Below are positions 6,950 to 15,374 of a DNA stretch of 39,444 nucleotides, piece by piece. How positions within the stretch are numbered: the first letter of the stretch is position 1; each line of letters starts with the position of its first letter. The position numbers and the translations under genes were made by a program. This DNA comes from a virus. The notes below the pieces were generated by a model. The model made no database searches and was not told where the DNA came from. It was given only the letters and a program-made list of their open reading frames with translations. The DNA lies in IMG/VR virus record IMGVR_UViG_3300028393_000149, positions 1-39,444 of that record, one strand, 5' to 3'.

Positions 6950-7579
6950 ATGTCACTATACCTCCGAGAGAATCTCAGTTTCAACGAAGCAAAAATGGTC
7001 GTTGAGTCTGATGACAAAGATGGGAAAAGTTTATACATGTCCGGGATTTGCATCCAGGGCGGTATAAAAAACGCTAACCAGCGTGTATATCCTGTTCAAG
7101 AGATTGGCAAGGCTGTCAAAACCCTTAACGATCAGATTCAAAACGGCTATTCAGTTCTCGGGGAAGTGGATCATCCAGATGATCTAAAAATAAATTTGGA
7201 CCGTGTGAGTCACATGATAACAAACATGTGGATGGACGGCCCAAATGGTTATGGTAAACTTAAAATTTTACCAACTCCTATGGGGCAACTAATTCGCACA
7301 ATGCTGGAAAGCGGCGTGAAATTAGGTGTCTCCAGCAGGGGATCCGGTAACGTCAAGAGTGACGGATCGGGTGAAGTATCGGATTTTGAGATCATCACAG
7401 TAGATATGGTGGCTCAACCTAGTGCTCCAGGGGCATACCCTACACCAATTTATGAAGCCTTGATGAATAATCGCGGCGGATTCAATGCCTTGCGCATAGC
7501 GCAAGAGGTGAAAGGTGATCCTAAGGCACAGAAATATCTCAAAGAGAGCTTATTGTCAATAATAAGCAAACTCCAATAA
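6950..7579 (+). CDS. 21: Prohead core protease gp21
   Basis: The 209-residue protein is the T4-type prohead maturation protease, a serine protease with the herpesvirus-assemblin-like fold. It sits in the prohead core and cleaves the scaffold and the capsid N-termini. The visible family marks are GEVDHP with catalytic His75, the GVSSRG box with Ser128/Ser129 (nucleophile), and VDMVAQPSAP containing Asp152. The segment INLDRVSHMITNMWMDG between them is also typical. T4 gp21 is about 212 residues, so the length is normal. It follows the core protein gene by 23 nt and precedes the scaffold gene by 12 nt, as in T4 (21-22-23). Confidence 0.96.
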   Translation: MSLYLRENLSFNEAKMVVESDDKDGKSLYMSGICIQGGIKNANQRVYPVQEIGKAVKTLNDQIQNGYSVLGEVDHPDDLKINLDRVSHMITNMWMDGPNGYGKLKILPTPMGQLIRTMLESGVKLGVSSRGSGNVKSDGSGEVSDFEIITVDMVAQPSAPGAYPTPIYEALMNNRGGFNALRIAQEVKGDPKAQKYLKESLLSIISKLQ

Positions 7580-7591
7580 AAGGAGAATCAC

Positions 7592-8692
7592 ATGTTGGAA
7601 GCACTTAAAAGTTTATTTGAAAACAACGTGATTTCTGAAGAGATCCAAGCTGAACTTGAAAAGGCTTTCGAGACTCGTTTATCCGAATCTCGTCAAGTAC
7701 TGACTCAAGAACTACGCGAAGAATTTTCCAAAAAATACGAACATGACAAACAAGTGATGATTGAAGCTGTGGACACAATGATCAGCGAACAATTAGCACA
7801 AGAAATTGTTGAATTTACAGAAGATCGTAATCAACTTGCAGAAATGAAAGTCAAGTACGCTACTAAGATGAAACAAGACGCTGACACAATGAAGGAATTC
7901 GTTACACGTCAGTTGGCTAGTGAAGTATTAGAGCTACACGAAGATCAGAAAGTAATGGCAAGTAAATTTGGAATGTTAGAAACTTTCGTAGTGGAAGCAT
8001 TGGCTCGTGAAATTACAGAATTTTACAAAGACAAGCAGGACCTTGCTGAGACCAAGGTACGTTTAGTCCGTGAAGGACGTGAACAACTTGCAAAAGTTAA
8101 GGAACAGTTTGTACAAAGAGCGGCACAGATGGTCGACACATTGGTAACAGAAGGTCTAGCGACTGAACTTACCAGTTTGAAAGAAGACATCGAATCAGCT
8201 CGTCGTTCAGACTTTGGTCGTAAGATGTTTGAGGCTTTTGCTTCAGAATATCAAACCAGTTACCTAAATGAAAAATCAGAAACTGCAAAATTGCTCAAAG
8301 TCATAGACTTGAAAACAGCTGAATTATCTGAAGCGCAAGCTCATGTAATCATGGCACAAAAAGTAATAGAAAGCAAAAAAGCAGAGTCGCACAGGCTTCA
8401 AGAGAGCATTGAGCGTCAAAAAATCATGACAGAATTGCTAGCGCCACTTAACGGTGAACAAAAAGTAATTATGAGTGAATTAATGGAGAGCGTGAGAACA
8501 GCAAAGCTAGTCGATAGTTTTGACAAGTACCTACCAGCTGTTATAGCAGGTAAAGCTCCACAAAAACAAAAACAGGCACTAACTGAGGCAAAAGAAATCA
8601 CAGGAAACAAAGTTTCCAACACCAATCGTAGCAGTGAGAGCGAGAACAATAACATTATTGATATCCGCCGTCTTGCTGGACTAAAAATTTAA
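7592..8692 (+). CDS. 22: Prohead scaffolding core protein gp22
   Basis: The 366-residue protein is almost entirely helical and charged, with long Glu/Lys/Gln-rich heptad-like stretches predicting coiled coil. Phage scaffolds of this type form the internal core around which gp23 assembles, and gp21 then digests them to small peptides. Many LxE tripeptides are present, the kind of site gp21 prefers. The N-terminus MLEALKSLFENNVISEEIQA and the C-terminal NNIIDIRRLAGLKI match the pattern of T4-like gp22 proteins as I know it. T4 gp22 is about 269 residues. The longer middle is made of near-repeats of a LAxEIxEFxxDxxxLAexK unit. AAGGAG precedes the ATG, and gp23 follows after 11 nt. Confidence 0.9.
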   Translation: MLEALKSLFENNVISEEIQAELEKAFETRLSESRQVLTQELREEFSKKYEHDKQVMIEAVDTMISEQLAQEIVEFTEDRNQLAEMKVKYATKMKQDADTMKEFVTRQLASEVLELHEDQKVMASKFGMLETFVVEALAREITEFYKDKQDLAETKVRLVREGREQLAKVKEQFVQRAAQMVDTLVTEGLATELTSLKEDIESARRSDFGRKMFEAFASEYQTSYLNEKSETAKLLKVIDLKTAELSEAQAHVIMAQKVIESKKAESHRLQESIERQKIMTELLAPLNGEQKVIMSELMESVRTAKLVDSFDKYLPAVIAGKAPQKQKQALTEAKEITGNKVSNTNRSSESENNNIIDIRRLAGLKI

Positions 8693-8703
8693 GGAGAATT
8701 TAA

Positions 8704-9870
8704 ATGTCAGAACTACTAAACGGACGTTGGGCAGAAACTAAGGAAGCACTTTTAGAAGGCCTAAACGGCACTAAAAAATCAGTAATGTCGGTTACACTAG
8801 AAAATACTCGCAAGTATTTGATGGAATCCCCAACAGCTGGTGCTACCTCTGCCGGTAACGTTGCCACACTAAATCGCGTAATCCTTCCAGTGATTCGCCG
8901 CGTTATGCCTACAGTCATTGCTAATGAACTAGTTGGCGTACAACCAATGACTGGTCCAGTTGGACAGATCCACACATTGCGTGTGCGTTATGCAGATTCT
9001 TCAACCGCAACAGCGGCTGGCGAAGAGGCATTAAGCCCATTCAAGATTGCTGAAGCTTATTCAGGCAATGACTCTGCTACAGCTAAAGGTGCTTCAACAG
9101 CAACTTTAGAAGGTCAAGCTGGTAAGCGCATGTCAATTCAAATCTTGAAGCAAACTGTTGAAGCAAAGACTCGTAAGTTATCAGCTCGCTGGACTTTCGA
9201 AGCCGCGCAAGATGCACAAGCTCAACAAGGTATTGACGTAGAAGCAGAAATTATGGCCGCTTTAGCACAAGAAATTACTGCTGAAATTGACCAAGAAGTA
9301 TTGGCTAGCTTGCTTTCATTAGCAGGTACAGCTACTCAGACTTATGACCAAGCCGCTGTATCTGGTACAGCTACATTCGTTGGTGACGAGCATGCCGCAT
9401 TGGCAGTTCAGATCAACCGTGTTGCTAACTTGATCGCTCAGCGTACACGTCGTGGTGCTGGTAACTATGCTGTTGTTAGCCCATTTGCATTGACAATTCT
9501 ACAATCTGCTACTACAAGCGCATTTGCTCGTACAACAGAAGGTACATTCGAAGCACCAACAAACACCAAGTATGTTGGTACATTGAACAATGCAATGAAA
9601 GTGTATGTAAACAGCTATGCTGGTGACTCACAAGATGTATTGATTGGCTACAAAGGTGCTTCAGAATCTGATGCTCCAGCGTTCTATTGCCCATACATTC
9701 CATTGATGAGTTCAGGCGTTGTACTAGATCCATCAACATTTGAACCAGTCGTATCATTCATGACACGTTATGGTTATGTTGAGTTGTCTAACACAGCATC
9801 CAGCTTAGGTAATGCGGCTGACTATTTGGGTCGTGTTGCTATCACTTCAGGTAACGTTAAATTCAGTTAA
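8704..9870 (+). CDS. 23: Major capsid protein gp23 (short form)
   Basis: The 388-residue protein has the T4 gp23 (HK97-fold) landmarks: GVQPMTGPVGQIHTLRVRY, the EAKTRKLSARWTFEAAQD spine-helix region, EITAEIDQEVL, RRGAGNYAVVSP, VYVNSYAGDSQDVLIGYKG, and a C-terminus with DPSTFEPVVSFMTRYGYVEL. The N-terminal part before TAGATSAG is helical and probably removed by gp21. A likely site is after Glu41 in KYLME, matching the LxE preference. T4 gp23 is 521 residues. Most of the missing length lies between TLRVRY and the EAKTRKL helix, where T4 carries its insertion domain. The strong AAGGAGAATTTAAATG start and the terminator downstream fit high expression as the last gene of the head block. Confidence 0.97.
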   Translation: MSELLNGRWAETKEALLEGLNGTKKSVMSVTLENTRKYLMESPTAGATSAGNVATLNRVILPVIRRVMPTVIANELVGVQPMTGPVGQIHTLRVRYADSSTATAAGEEALSPFKIAEAYSGNDSATAKGASTATLEGQAGKRMSIQILKQTVEAKTRKLSARWTFEAAQDAQAQQGIDVEAEIMAALAQEITAEIDQEVLASLLSLAGTATQTYDQAAVSGTATFVGDEHAALAVQINRVANLIAQRTRRGAGNYAVVSPFALTILQSATTSAFARTTEGTFEAPTNTKYVGTLNNAMKVYVNSYAGDSQDVLIGYKGASESDAPAFYCPYIPLMSSGVVLDPSTFEPVVSFMTRYGYVELSNTASSLGNAADYLGRVAITSGNVKFS

Positions 9871-9898
9871 TCTGAATGTAGCATTATTGTTATAAGAC

Positions 9899-9924
9899 AA
9901 AGGACTTCTTCGGAAGTCCTTTTT
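9899..9924 (+). terminator. Intrinsic terminator after gp23
   Basis: AAAGGACTTC (9899-9908), a TTCG tetraloop (9909-9912) and GAAGTCCTTT (9913-9922) form a perfect 10-bp stem running into a T-tract (TTTTT, 9920-9924). The cUUCGg loop is exceptionally stable. It sits 28 nt after the gp23 stop and ends the head transcript. Confidence 0.93.
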
Positions 9925-9932
9925 CGTTTCCA

Positions 9933-9940
9933 GCTAAATA
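9933..9940 (+). promoter_or_regulatory. T4-like late promoter box (GCTAAATA)
   Basis: GCTAAATAC lies 9 nt after the terminator and 88 nt before the ATG at 10029. It restarts transcription for the tail/adhesin block. Confidence 0.6.
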
Positions 9941-9949
9941 CATAGTACG

Positions 9950-10012
9950 ATCCACATGGTGTGGATTTTATGCAGATATCCAACTGCGTACGGCCTAGAA
10001 CGCCGTTATTTC
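9950..10012 (+). other. Structured 5' leader with three small hairpins
   Basis: Three inverted repeats occur in a row: ATCCACA/TGTGGAT (9950-9956/9960-9966), GCAG/CTGC (about 9972-9987), and ACGGC/GCCGT (about 9990-10006). They lie between the late box and the AAGGAG of the 10029 gene. They may stabilise the mRNA or tune translation; no known riboswitch was recognised. Confidence 0.4.
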
Positions 10013-10028
10013 TTAAGGAGAAAATAAA

Positions 10029-11045
10029 ATGGGACGTCCTTTACATAAAAAATATTTTGGTAATCGCAACATTGGTTCATCAAGTGTAACAACTGATGAC
10101 GGTATTGGCGGTTTCCGTATCGGTAGTATTACATTAGGTGCCGCTAACAACTCATCTGGTTATACCGCAGGTGCTACACAGATCAGCATCGGTGCTCCAT
10201 CAGAGCCAGGTGGTGTAACAGCAGTAGGTAGCTTAGTAGTAGGCCCAGCAGGTGCATTGTTAACTATTGCGGCTGGTACTTCTGGTACTAACGTGACAAC
10301 ATTTGCTGGTTCTGGTACATTTGCTGGTGTTGCAGGTACAACATATACTGTGACACAAAAGGCTACAAACGGTTCTGGTTCAGGTGCTACTTTTACAGTT
10401 ACAGTAGCTAGCGGAACAAGCTATGCGGCCAACACAACAATCACAGCAACCGTAAAAGGTACTGGTTATACTTCAGGTAACACTGTTACTATTGACGGTA
10501 CATTATTAGGTGGTGTTACATCAACTAACGATCTTGTAATTACCTTAGGTGGTTCAGTTGCGGCCGCAGGTACAATCACTGGAATTACAATTACTGAACA
10601 AGGTTCTGGTTATACATCAGTTCCAACAGTAACATTGTCAACAGGTACACAAGGTACATTGACAGTAACAGCAGTAGCGGCCGCTGATACCGGCAATGTT
10701 GGTACAGCAACTAATCAAGAAAATGCAATAGTTATGACTGGTTTCTTAACTGGTGGTTCAGCTGTTACAGTTGATATTATTAAACAAGTTTCAACACGTC
10801 GTTATAAAGTTACAGACGGTACACGTACTGGTATCCTAACATTAAAATCTTCAGTTGCAACAGCGGCCGGCGAATGTAGTATTAAAGCTACTGATGCATC
10901 GGCTGGTACATATTTTGTTACTAAACTAACAAAAAATAATGCCACGTTGACACGCGGTACAGGTTCAATATATACTGATGGTGCGGCAGTTCCATGGACA
11001 TTTGGAACAGCAACAGCAACAACTTGTCAAATAGAAAACGCTTAA
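10029..11045 (+). CDS. Virion structural protein, Gly/Thr-rich, MGRPLxKKYFG family
   Basis: The protein has 338 residues. The N-terminus MGRPLHKKYFGNRNIGSS is one I associate with structural proteins of aquatic T4-like phages. The middle is beta-rich and repetitive. Residues about 107-172 (VTQKATNGSGSGATFTVTV through GGVTSTNDLVITLGG) are a copy of module D, also found in both giant adhesins. Residues 184-213 carry a GSGYTSVPTVTL-type repeat. The C-terminal part (about 223-338; DIIKQVSTRRYKVTDGT, then GTYFVTKLTKN) looks like a separate conserved domain. It is the first gene after the gp23 terminator, with AAGGAG before the ATG. The exact place in the particle (head surface, neck or tail) cannot be decided here. 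Confidence 0.82.
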   Translation: MGRPLHKKYFGNRNIGSSSVTTDDGIGGFRIGSITLGAANNSSGYTAGATQISIGAPSEPGGVTAVGSLVVGPAGALLTIAAGTSGTNVTTFAGSGTFAGVAGTTYTVTQKATNGSGSGATFTVTVASGTSYAANTTITATVKGTGYTSGNTVTIDGTLLGGVTSTNDLVITLGGSVAAAGTITGITITEQGSGYTSVPTVTLSTGTQGTLTVTAVAAADTGNVGTATNQENAIVMTGFLTGGSAVTVDIIKQVSTRRYKVTDGTRTGILTLKSSVATAAGECSIKATDASAGTYFVTKLTKNNATLTRGTGSIYTDGAAVPWTFGTATATTCQIENA

Positions 11046-11054
11046 TAACTAACA

Positions 11055-11076
11055 GGGGAGCGCAAGCTCCCCGTTT
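11055..11076 (+). terminator. GC-rich hairpin with GCAA tetraloop between adhesin genes
   Basis: GGGGAGC (11055-11061), GCAA (a GNRA loop, 11062-11065) and GCTCCCC (11066-11072) are followed by GTTTA. The stem is very stable but the U-run is short. It may be a leaky terminator or an RNA-stabilising hairpin, and it lies just upstream of the next gene's AGGA. Confidence 0.55.
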
Positions 11077-11086
11077 AGGATAACTA

Positions 11087-12352
11087 ATGTCAAGAATAGT
11101 AAAAATAAGTAACGGAGACTACAAAGTTGTTGTAGGATCTGCGACCACGTCTGCCAATATCACATTGGACACTGTGGGTCAATCAGCAACTCCTGTAAGT
11201 TATGGAACTGTAACTATCAAAGGAAACTTGGATGTTATAGGTACAACAACTTATCTTGAATCTGTAGACAGTTATGTAAAAGATGTTATTTTTGAATTAA
11301 ATTATAATCCGGGCGATGCTAATTCAGGTATCAGTGCGGCCAATAATTATCGTTCGGGTATTCAGATTAATCGCGGCATATTGTCAGCCGCTCAATTTAT
11401 TTTTGATGAATCTGTAACGCACTATGATCCTAACTTAGGAACTAGTGCGCCGGGTTCATTTGTAGCACGTACCGCAGACGGTGCGTTGACAAGTATTCAA
11501 CTGGCCGCAGTTGGTACACAAGCAGGTTTTGATATTAACTTTGACTTGAATAATAGTTTAAACGTATTAAACATTGCTCGCGGCACAGCTACAGTAGGAA
11601 GTGTTCCTTATTATGCTCGAGTAACATCAGATGATCATATTCCTAACAGAAAATTTGTTACTAATTATGTAGCGGCAGGAATATTCCAACCAGGTGTTGC
11701 AGATGTTAATCAACTTTACACTGCTGATACTCTTATCCGTGCGTTTGATTCTAGTGTCAGTGCTACACGTACTGCAACACTAACTAGCGCCAATATCTCT
11801 GGAGCTACTCCTGGCGTATTGACATTTACAGCTTCTACTGGCTCCCCAGTCCAGGTTGGTATGCTTTTAAGTGGTGGCAGTGTTACTGCTGGAACTTATA
11901 TTGTTTCTGGAAGCGGATTAACCTGGACTTTAAATCAAGCGGCCAGCGGAAATCCAACAACGGCCACTTACACTGAGCCATTTAGCCCGGCAGACCCAAC
12001 ACCTATAGCTGAAACTAGTCAATTAATATTCCAAGTTGACGGCACTATACAAGCCCAATTAAATAATAATGGTTTTTATATCAATAACATAAAAATCAAA
12101 ACAAACACTATTAAAAATTATGACGTGTCAAACGATTTAATATTAGGAGCAAATAACGGAAACGTAGCAGTGGCGGCCACACTAACTCTTAATAATCAAT
12201 CATTACCGACATATACATCGGGTGGAACTAAAGTATACTCAAATGTTACTCCAGGCCCGGGAAAGTCAGGAATATTTTTTGTAAATAGTACAAACTATGC
12301 CGACGAGTTAGTAGCAAAGAATCGAGCATTACTTTTAAGTATGATATTTTAA
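11087..12352 (+). CDS. Tail-fibre-like structural protein
   Basis: The protein has 421 residues and is rich in Thr, Asn, Gly and Ser. It begins MSRIVKISNGDYKVVVGS, followed by TVTIKGNLDVIGTTTYLES, a beta-repeat style common in phage fibre proteins. A DDHIPNRKFVTNYVAAG segment (about 183-199) resembles the NIIPTQKAIRSYL segment at the C-terminus of the giants. Residues about 225-300 hold a module A copy (VGMLLSGGSVTAGTYIVSGS, then LTWTLNQAASGN), which interrupts the surrounding fibre sequence. It is followed after 9 nt by the next gene. The role (fibre shaft or adaptor) is inferred from composition and neighbours. Confidence 0.75.
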   Translation: MSRIVKISNGDYKVVVGSATTSANITLDTVGQSATPVSYGTVTIKGNLDVIGTTTYLESVDSYVKDVIFELNYNPGDANSGISAANNYRSGIQINRGILSAAQFIFDESVTHYDPNLGTSAPGSFVARTADGALTSIQLAAVGTQAGFDINFDLNNSLNVLNIARGTATVGSVPYYARVTSDDHIPNRKFVTNYVAAGIFQPGVADVNQLYTADTLIRAFDSSVSATRTATLTSANISGATPGVLTFTASTGSPVQVGMLLSGGSVTAGTYIVSGSGLTWTLNQAASGNPTTATYTEPFSPADPTPIAETSQLIFQVDGTIQAQLNNNGFYINNIKIKTNTIKNYDVSNDLILGANNGNVAVAATLTLNNQSLPTYTSGGTKVYSNVTPGPGKSGIFFVNSTNYADELVAKNRALLLSMIF

Positions 12353-12361
12353 GGACAGAAT

Positions 12362-12964
12362 ATGGCATTAACTTGTACAGCAATTAACGCGGCAAATACA
12401 GTATTATATACTAGTAGTGGTAATACTGCCATTACCACTTTAATTGTTTCAAATGTAAACACATATAGTGCGGCAACCCCAACTGTTGGCCAAAGTAATT
12501 TAAATTTGTTCATAGTTCCAGGCGGCGGCACTCCCAATTTTGCCAACATGATTGTTAGCGCATTACCATTACCTGCAGGCGAAACATTTACATTTGACAA
12601 TGAAAAAATTATCATGAGTAACGGCGATACGCTGGTAGCTACTAGTAGCGCACCAACAGGTGTTACGCCGAACGCTGTTAGTCTAACAGTAACTAGCTAC
12701 AGTGCAAAAAGTGGAACGGGCCCATATCTTGTTACATTTAATATTCCAACAACAGCAAGTTTAGGAACTAGCGGCGGAGTTGGATTTTATTTTGCAATTA
12801 CTGGCAACGGTAATGCATTGTATAATGGCGTATATGCTTGCACAGCAAGTACAACTACCACAATTCAACTAAGTTACACAGCCGATCCTGGAACATACGG
12901 GTCCGGAACAACAATTATGAATATTAGTAGTCTTGTTGCTACTGTAAGCACATTGAGCGTATAA
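12362..12964 (+). CDS. Small beta-rich adhesin-cluster protein
   Basis: The protein has 200 residues. MALTCTAINAANTVLYTSSG, then TAITTLIVSN and ALPLPAGETFTFDNEKIIMSNGDTL define a beta-sandwich pattern (xxTVLYTxxGNxxIxxLxVSN ... LxxGxxLVxGxxDxL) that recurs in the genes at 17097 and 37932. Residues about 110-190 are an inserted Thr/Gly-rich stretch (SLTVTSYSAKSGTGPYLVTF ...), absent from the other two. It overlaps the next start codon by one base (TAATG), which suggests translational coupling. Proteins of this type are common among phage fibre genes. The function is unknown; a fibre adaptor or accessory role is plausible. Confidence 0.75.
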   Translation: MALTCTAINAANTVLYTSSGNTAITTLIVSNVNTYSAATPTVGQSNLNLFIVPGGGTPNFANMIVSALPLPAGETFTFDNEKIIMSNGDTLVATSSAPTGVTPNAVSLTVTSYSAKSGTGPYLVTFNIPTTASLGTSGGVGFYFAITGNGNALYNGVYACTASTTTTIQLSYTADPGTYGSGTTIMNISSLVATVSTLSV

Positions 12965-14118
12965 TGCGATTTTTAAGAAACATAAATCTTAACCCTAAAG
13001 CACCGCACGATCAGCGGCTGGTTATTACCAAAGCTGACGAAGTGCAATTTAATACTCCTGGTAGTTTAAAATTGCCAAGCGGTACTACAGCTCAACGTGC
13101 GGCAAGTCCTACGGCCGGCATGATGCGCCTTAATACAAGTACTAACGAAGTTGAAGTATATCAAAGTTCTAGTTGGCGTAGTCTTCGATATAAAGAATCA
13201 AACAGTATTTTACTACAGAGTTTAGGAGCCGGCGACGGTATCAGCACATTATACGGCCCATTAAGTCCTGCACCACCAGCGGTAGTACAAAGCGGTAGCA
13301 CTTGGACTGGCGCCAATTTGATGATTTATGTTGAAAACGTTTTTCAAATTTTTAATACCAACTATTTAATTGCACAAAATCCAACTGTTAATACAACAGT
13401 TAATACTTTGGCAAATAGCGGAGCCACTAGTATTATTTTAAACAGTGTTGCAGATATTATTGTTGGTTCAGCAATAGCAACTACAGCACCTACTACAACC
13501 GTATCGACAACAGTTAGCGCAACCAGCGTTACTGCTACTTATATTAGTGGCGGCGTTGCTAGTACAACTATGGTAGTTAGTACTAAATCTGGAACATTTG
13601 TTGACGGTCAAGCTATTGTTAATACAACAGGATTCCGTTCAGGACAATATATTGTTAGCGGTTCTGCTACTACAAGTTTTGTTTTAAATGCAGTGGCAAA
13701 TAGTACACCAAGTGGTACAATTACATTTGCATCATGGGGTGGCGGCACCAATTTAATTGTTGCTAGTACCACTAGTATTGTTGCAGGAATGTATGTAAAC
13801 GGTATTGGATTTAACAGCGGCCAAACTGTTGTTAGTGCTAGTGGAGTTGTTGTTGTTCTTAGCGCACCGCCAGATTCAACACCAACTGGAACTGTAATTT
13901 TTACCAGCAGTGCAAACGGAACAGTGTTTGCGGCCAGCACAACAGTTACAGCAGTTAACAGTTTTACCAACACAATTACCATTAATAATGCTACTACCGG
14001 CAATCTTGCTGTAGGTAGAGATATTACAATGACATTGCCTACGGGTTACTATGTTCGTTTCACAGGACCGGCGGCCGCAACAAAACCAATCACAGTTATC
14101 TCAGGTTTTGATAATTAA
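12964..14118 (+). CDS. Tail-fibre-like protein with two copies of module B
   Basis: The protein has 384 residues. Residues 37-75 (LPSGTTAQRAASPTAGMMRL, then NTSTNEVEVYQSSSWRSL) are a module common at ends of phage fibres and also present in the genes at 14129 and 15375. Residues 80-137 contain ANLMIYVENVFQIFNTNYLI. The closing YYVRFTGPAAATKPITVISG (about 362 onward) seems to complete that domain. Between them, residues about 203-318 contain two tandem copies of a GxGFxxGQxxVS...DSTPxGTxxF unit (module B), also found in the 18033 giant. The host domain is therefore interrupted by roughly 200 residues of inserted beta repeats. The ATG shares its A with the previous stop codon. Confidence 0.75.
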   Translation: MRFLRNINLNPKAPHDQRLVITKADEVQFNTPGSLKLPSGTTAQRAASPTAGMMRLNTSTNEVEVYQSSSWRSLRYKESNSILLQSLGAGDGISTLYGPLSPAPPAVVQSGSTWTGANLMIYVENVFQIFNTNYLIAQNPTVNTTVNTLANSGATSIILNSVADIIVGSAIATTAPTTTVSTTVSATSVTATYISGGVASTTMVVSTKSGTFVDGQAIVNTTGFRSGQYIVSGSATTSFVLNAVANSTPSGTITFASWGGGTNLIVASTTSIVAGMYVNGIGFNSGQTVVSASGVVVVLSAPPDSTPTGTVIFTSSANGTVFAASTTVTAVNSFTNTITINNATTGNLAVGRDITMTLPTGYYVRFTGPAAATKPITVISGFDN

Positions 14119-14128
14119 GGGGTAACGT

Positions 14129-15253
14129 ATGGCCCTTGATATTTCGCCAGAATATGCACAAAGTTTAGGCCGAATTGGCGGACAATTACTGTCTCCTAAT
14201 TTGCAATTCAACGGAGATGATGTTCAGTTTGATACTGATTTATTATACTTAGATGTTGTTAATAATCGCATTGGTATCAACAATTACGGTACTAGTCCTG
14301 AAGCATTATACCTAGGAACACTAGCCGGCGACCAAACAATAGAAACTGTTAATTTAATAGTTGACGGCGTAACTACTACTAATTCTACTTGGACTATTAG
14401 CAGTAATACTATTCAATTAGCCAGTACTTCTTTAAATGTAACTCCTAATCAATCAAGCAATCCAACCATTATAGCCAACGGCGTCGGCAGTGCAAATGTT
14501 AACATTACTGACAGATTAATTGCTACCAAAACTATAAACGAAAACATTTATATAACTCCGGATAACATTGGAATTGTTCAAGTTAACGGCAACATGCAAG
14601 TTACTGGAGTTGGCAGTTTAACCTATGTTACTGGTAATGTAACAGTTGACGGCAACTATATTGCAGGTAGTGTAATCAATTTAGGTGATGCAACAACTGA
14701 TACAATTGCGTTTACCGCAGACGAAAATTCAGATTTAATTCCTAAGACTACTAACACTTATAATTTAGGGTCGTCTAGTAAAAAGTGGAATAACATTTAT
14801 GCTAAAACGCTAAACGGTACTAGTATAAACACAACCGGAGCAGTGTTAGACGGAATCACGATCGCTAATAATAGCATTTACAGTACTAATATTGCTAATG
14901 ATATCACAGTCATTGCACAAGGCAATGGTAATATTGTATTCAATGGTCTTGTGCCGTTTACTGGTAGTAATCTAAACAATAATACTAACAGAATTTATAA
15001 TGCTCCGTATTATTTGCTTTCCACCAATGACGGCTATGTAAATTTTGCTGGTACAAACGGAGCTGTTTTTCCTTTAGGCACCACAGCCCAGCGTAATACT
15101 ACTATCACAGGCACTACTCGTTATAACACGGATCTAGGTTTCTTAGAAATCTATAACGGAACTGCTTGGCAGAATTCCAACGGAAATATTGCGCTTGCGG
15201 ATGCTCAATACATGAGCGACAATGCCGTAATTTACGACCTTATACTAGGTTAA
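14129..15253 (+). CDS. Tail-fibre-like protein, paralogue of the next gene
   Basis: The protein has 374 residues. It shares with the gene at 15375 an N-terminus (LGRIGGQLLSPNLQFNGDD, then DTDLLYLDVVNNRIGIN), a middle motif (about 174-230: GDATTDTIAFTADENSDLIP, then TYNLGSSSKKWNNIYAKT) and a C-terminal GTTAQR...TRYNTDLGFLEIYNGTAW module. The repeats are typical of trimeric beta-structured phage fibres. Unlike its paralogue it has no A-type insertions, so the pair shows where the insertion happened. AAGGGG precedes the ATG. A late-promoter box lies 12 nt after the stop. Confidence 0.78.
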   Translation: MALDISPEYAQSLGRIGGQLLSPNLQFNGDDVQFDTDLLYLDVVNNRIGINNYGTSPEALYLGTLAGDQTIETVNLIVDGVTTTNSTWTISSNTIQLASTSLNVTPNQSSNPTIIANGVGSANVNITDRLIATKTINENIYITPDNIGIVQVNGNMQVTGVGSLTYVTGNVTVDGNYIAGSVINLGDATTDTIAFTADENSDLIPKTTNTYNLGSSSKKWNNIYAKTLNGTSINTTGAVLDGITIANNSIYSTNIANDITVIAQGNGNIVFNGLVPFTGSNLNNNTNRIYNAPYYLLSTNDGYVNFAGTNGAVFPLGTTAQRNTTITGTTRYNTDLGFLEIYNGTAWQNSNGNIALADAQYMSDNAVIYDLILG

Positions 15254-15265
15254 AAATCCCAAACC

Positions 15266-15273
15266 GCTAAATA
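15266..15273 (+). promoter_or_regulatory. T4-like late promoter box (GCTAAATA)
   Basis: GCTAAATAC is followed by a leader of about 95 nt to the ATG at 15375. The same GCTAAATAC occurs at 9933. The leader (15281-15360) has only weak inverted repeats and no ORF that I can support. Confidence 0.58.
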
Positions 15274-15374
15274 CTATTACTGTAAGAACTGACCAAGTTT
15301 TTACGATACTCAACAGCGAGGCCCGCTATGCAAGGTGGCTATATCCGTGAAAGTCGGTGGTAAAGGAGAGGCAG

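Noticed and set aside
13608-14003. Long antisense ORF of 131 codons
   Set aside because: It lies opposite a repetitive Thr/Gly/Val-rich coding region whose composition keeps the reverse frame open. It has no ribosome binding site. The same applies to other antisense ORFs such as those at 35832-36116 and 37446-37751.
15357-15374. GTG start for the 15375 fibre gene
   Set aside because: AAGGAG lies after this GTG and at the right distance from the ATG at 15375, and the paralogue at 14129 also begins MAL.
15281-15374. Riboswitch or small RNA in the long leader of the 15375 gene
   Set aside because: Only short, weak inverted repeats are visible and no known RNA motif was recognised.
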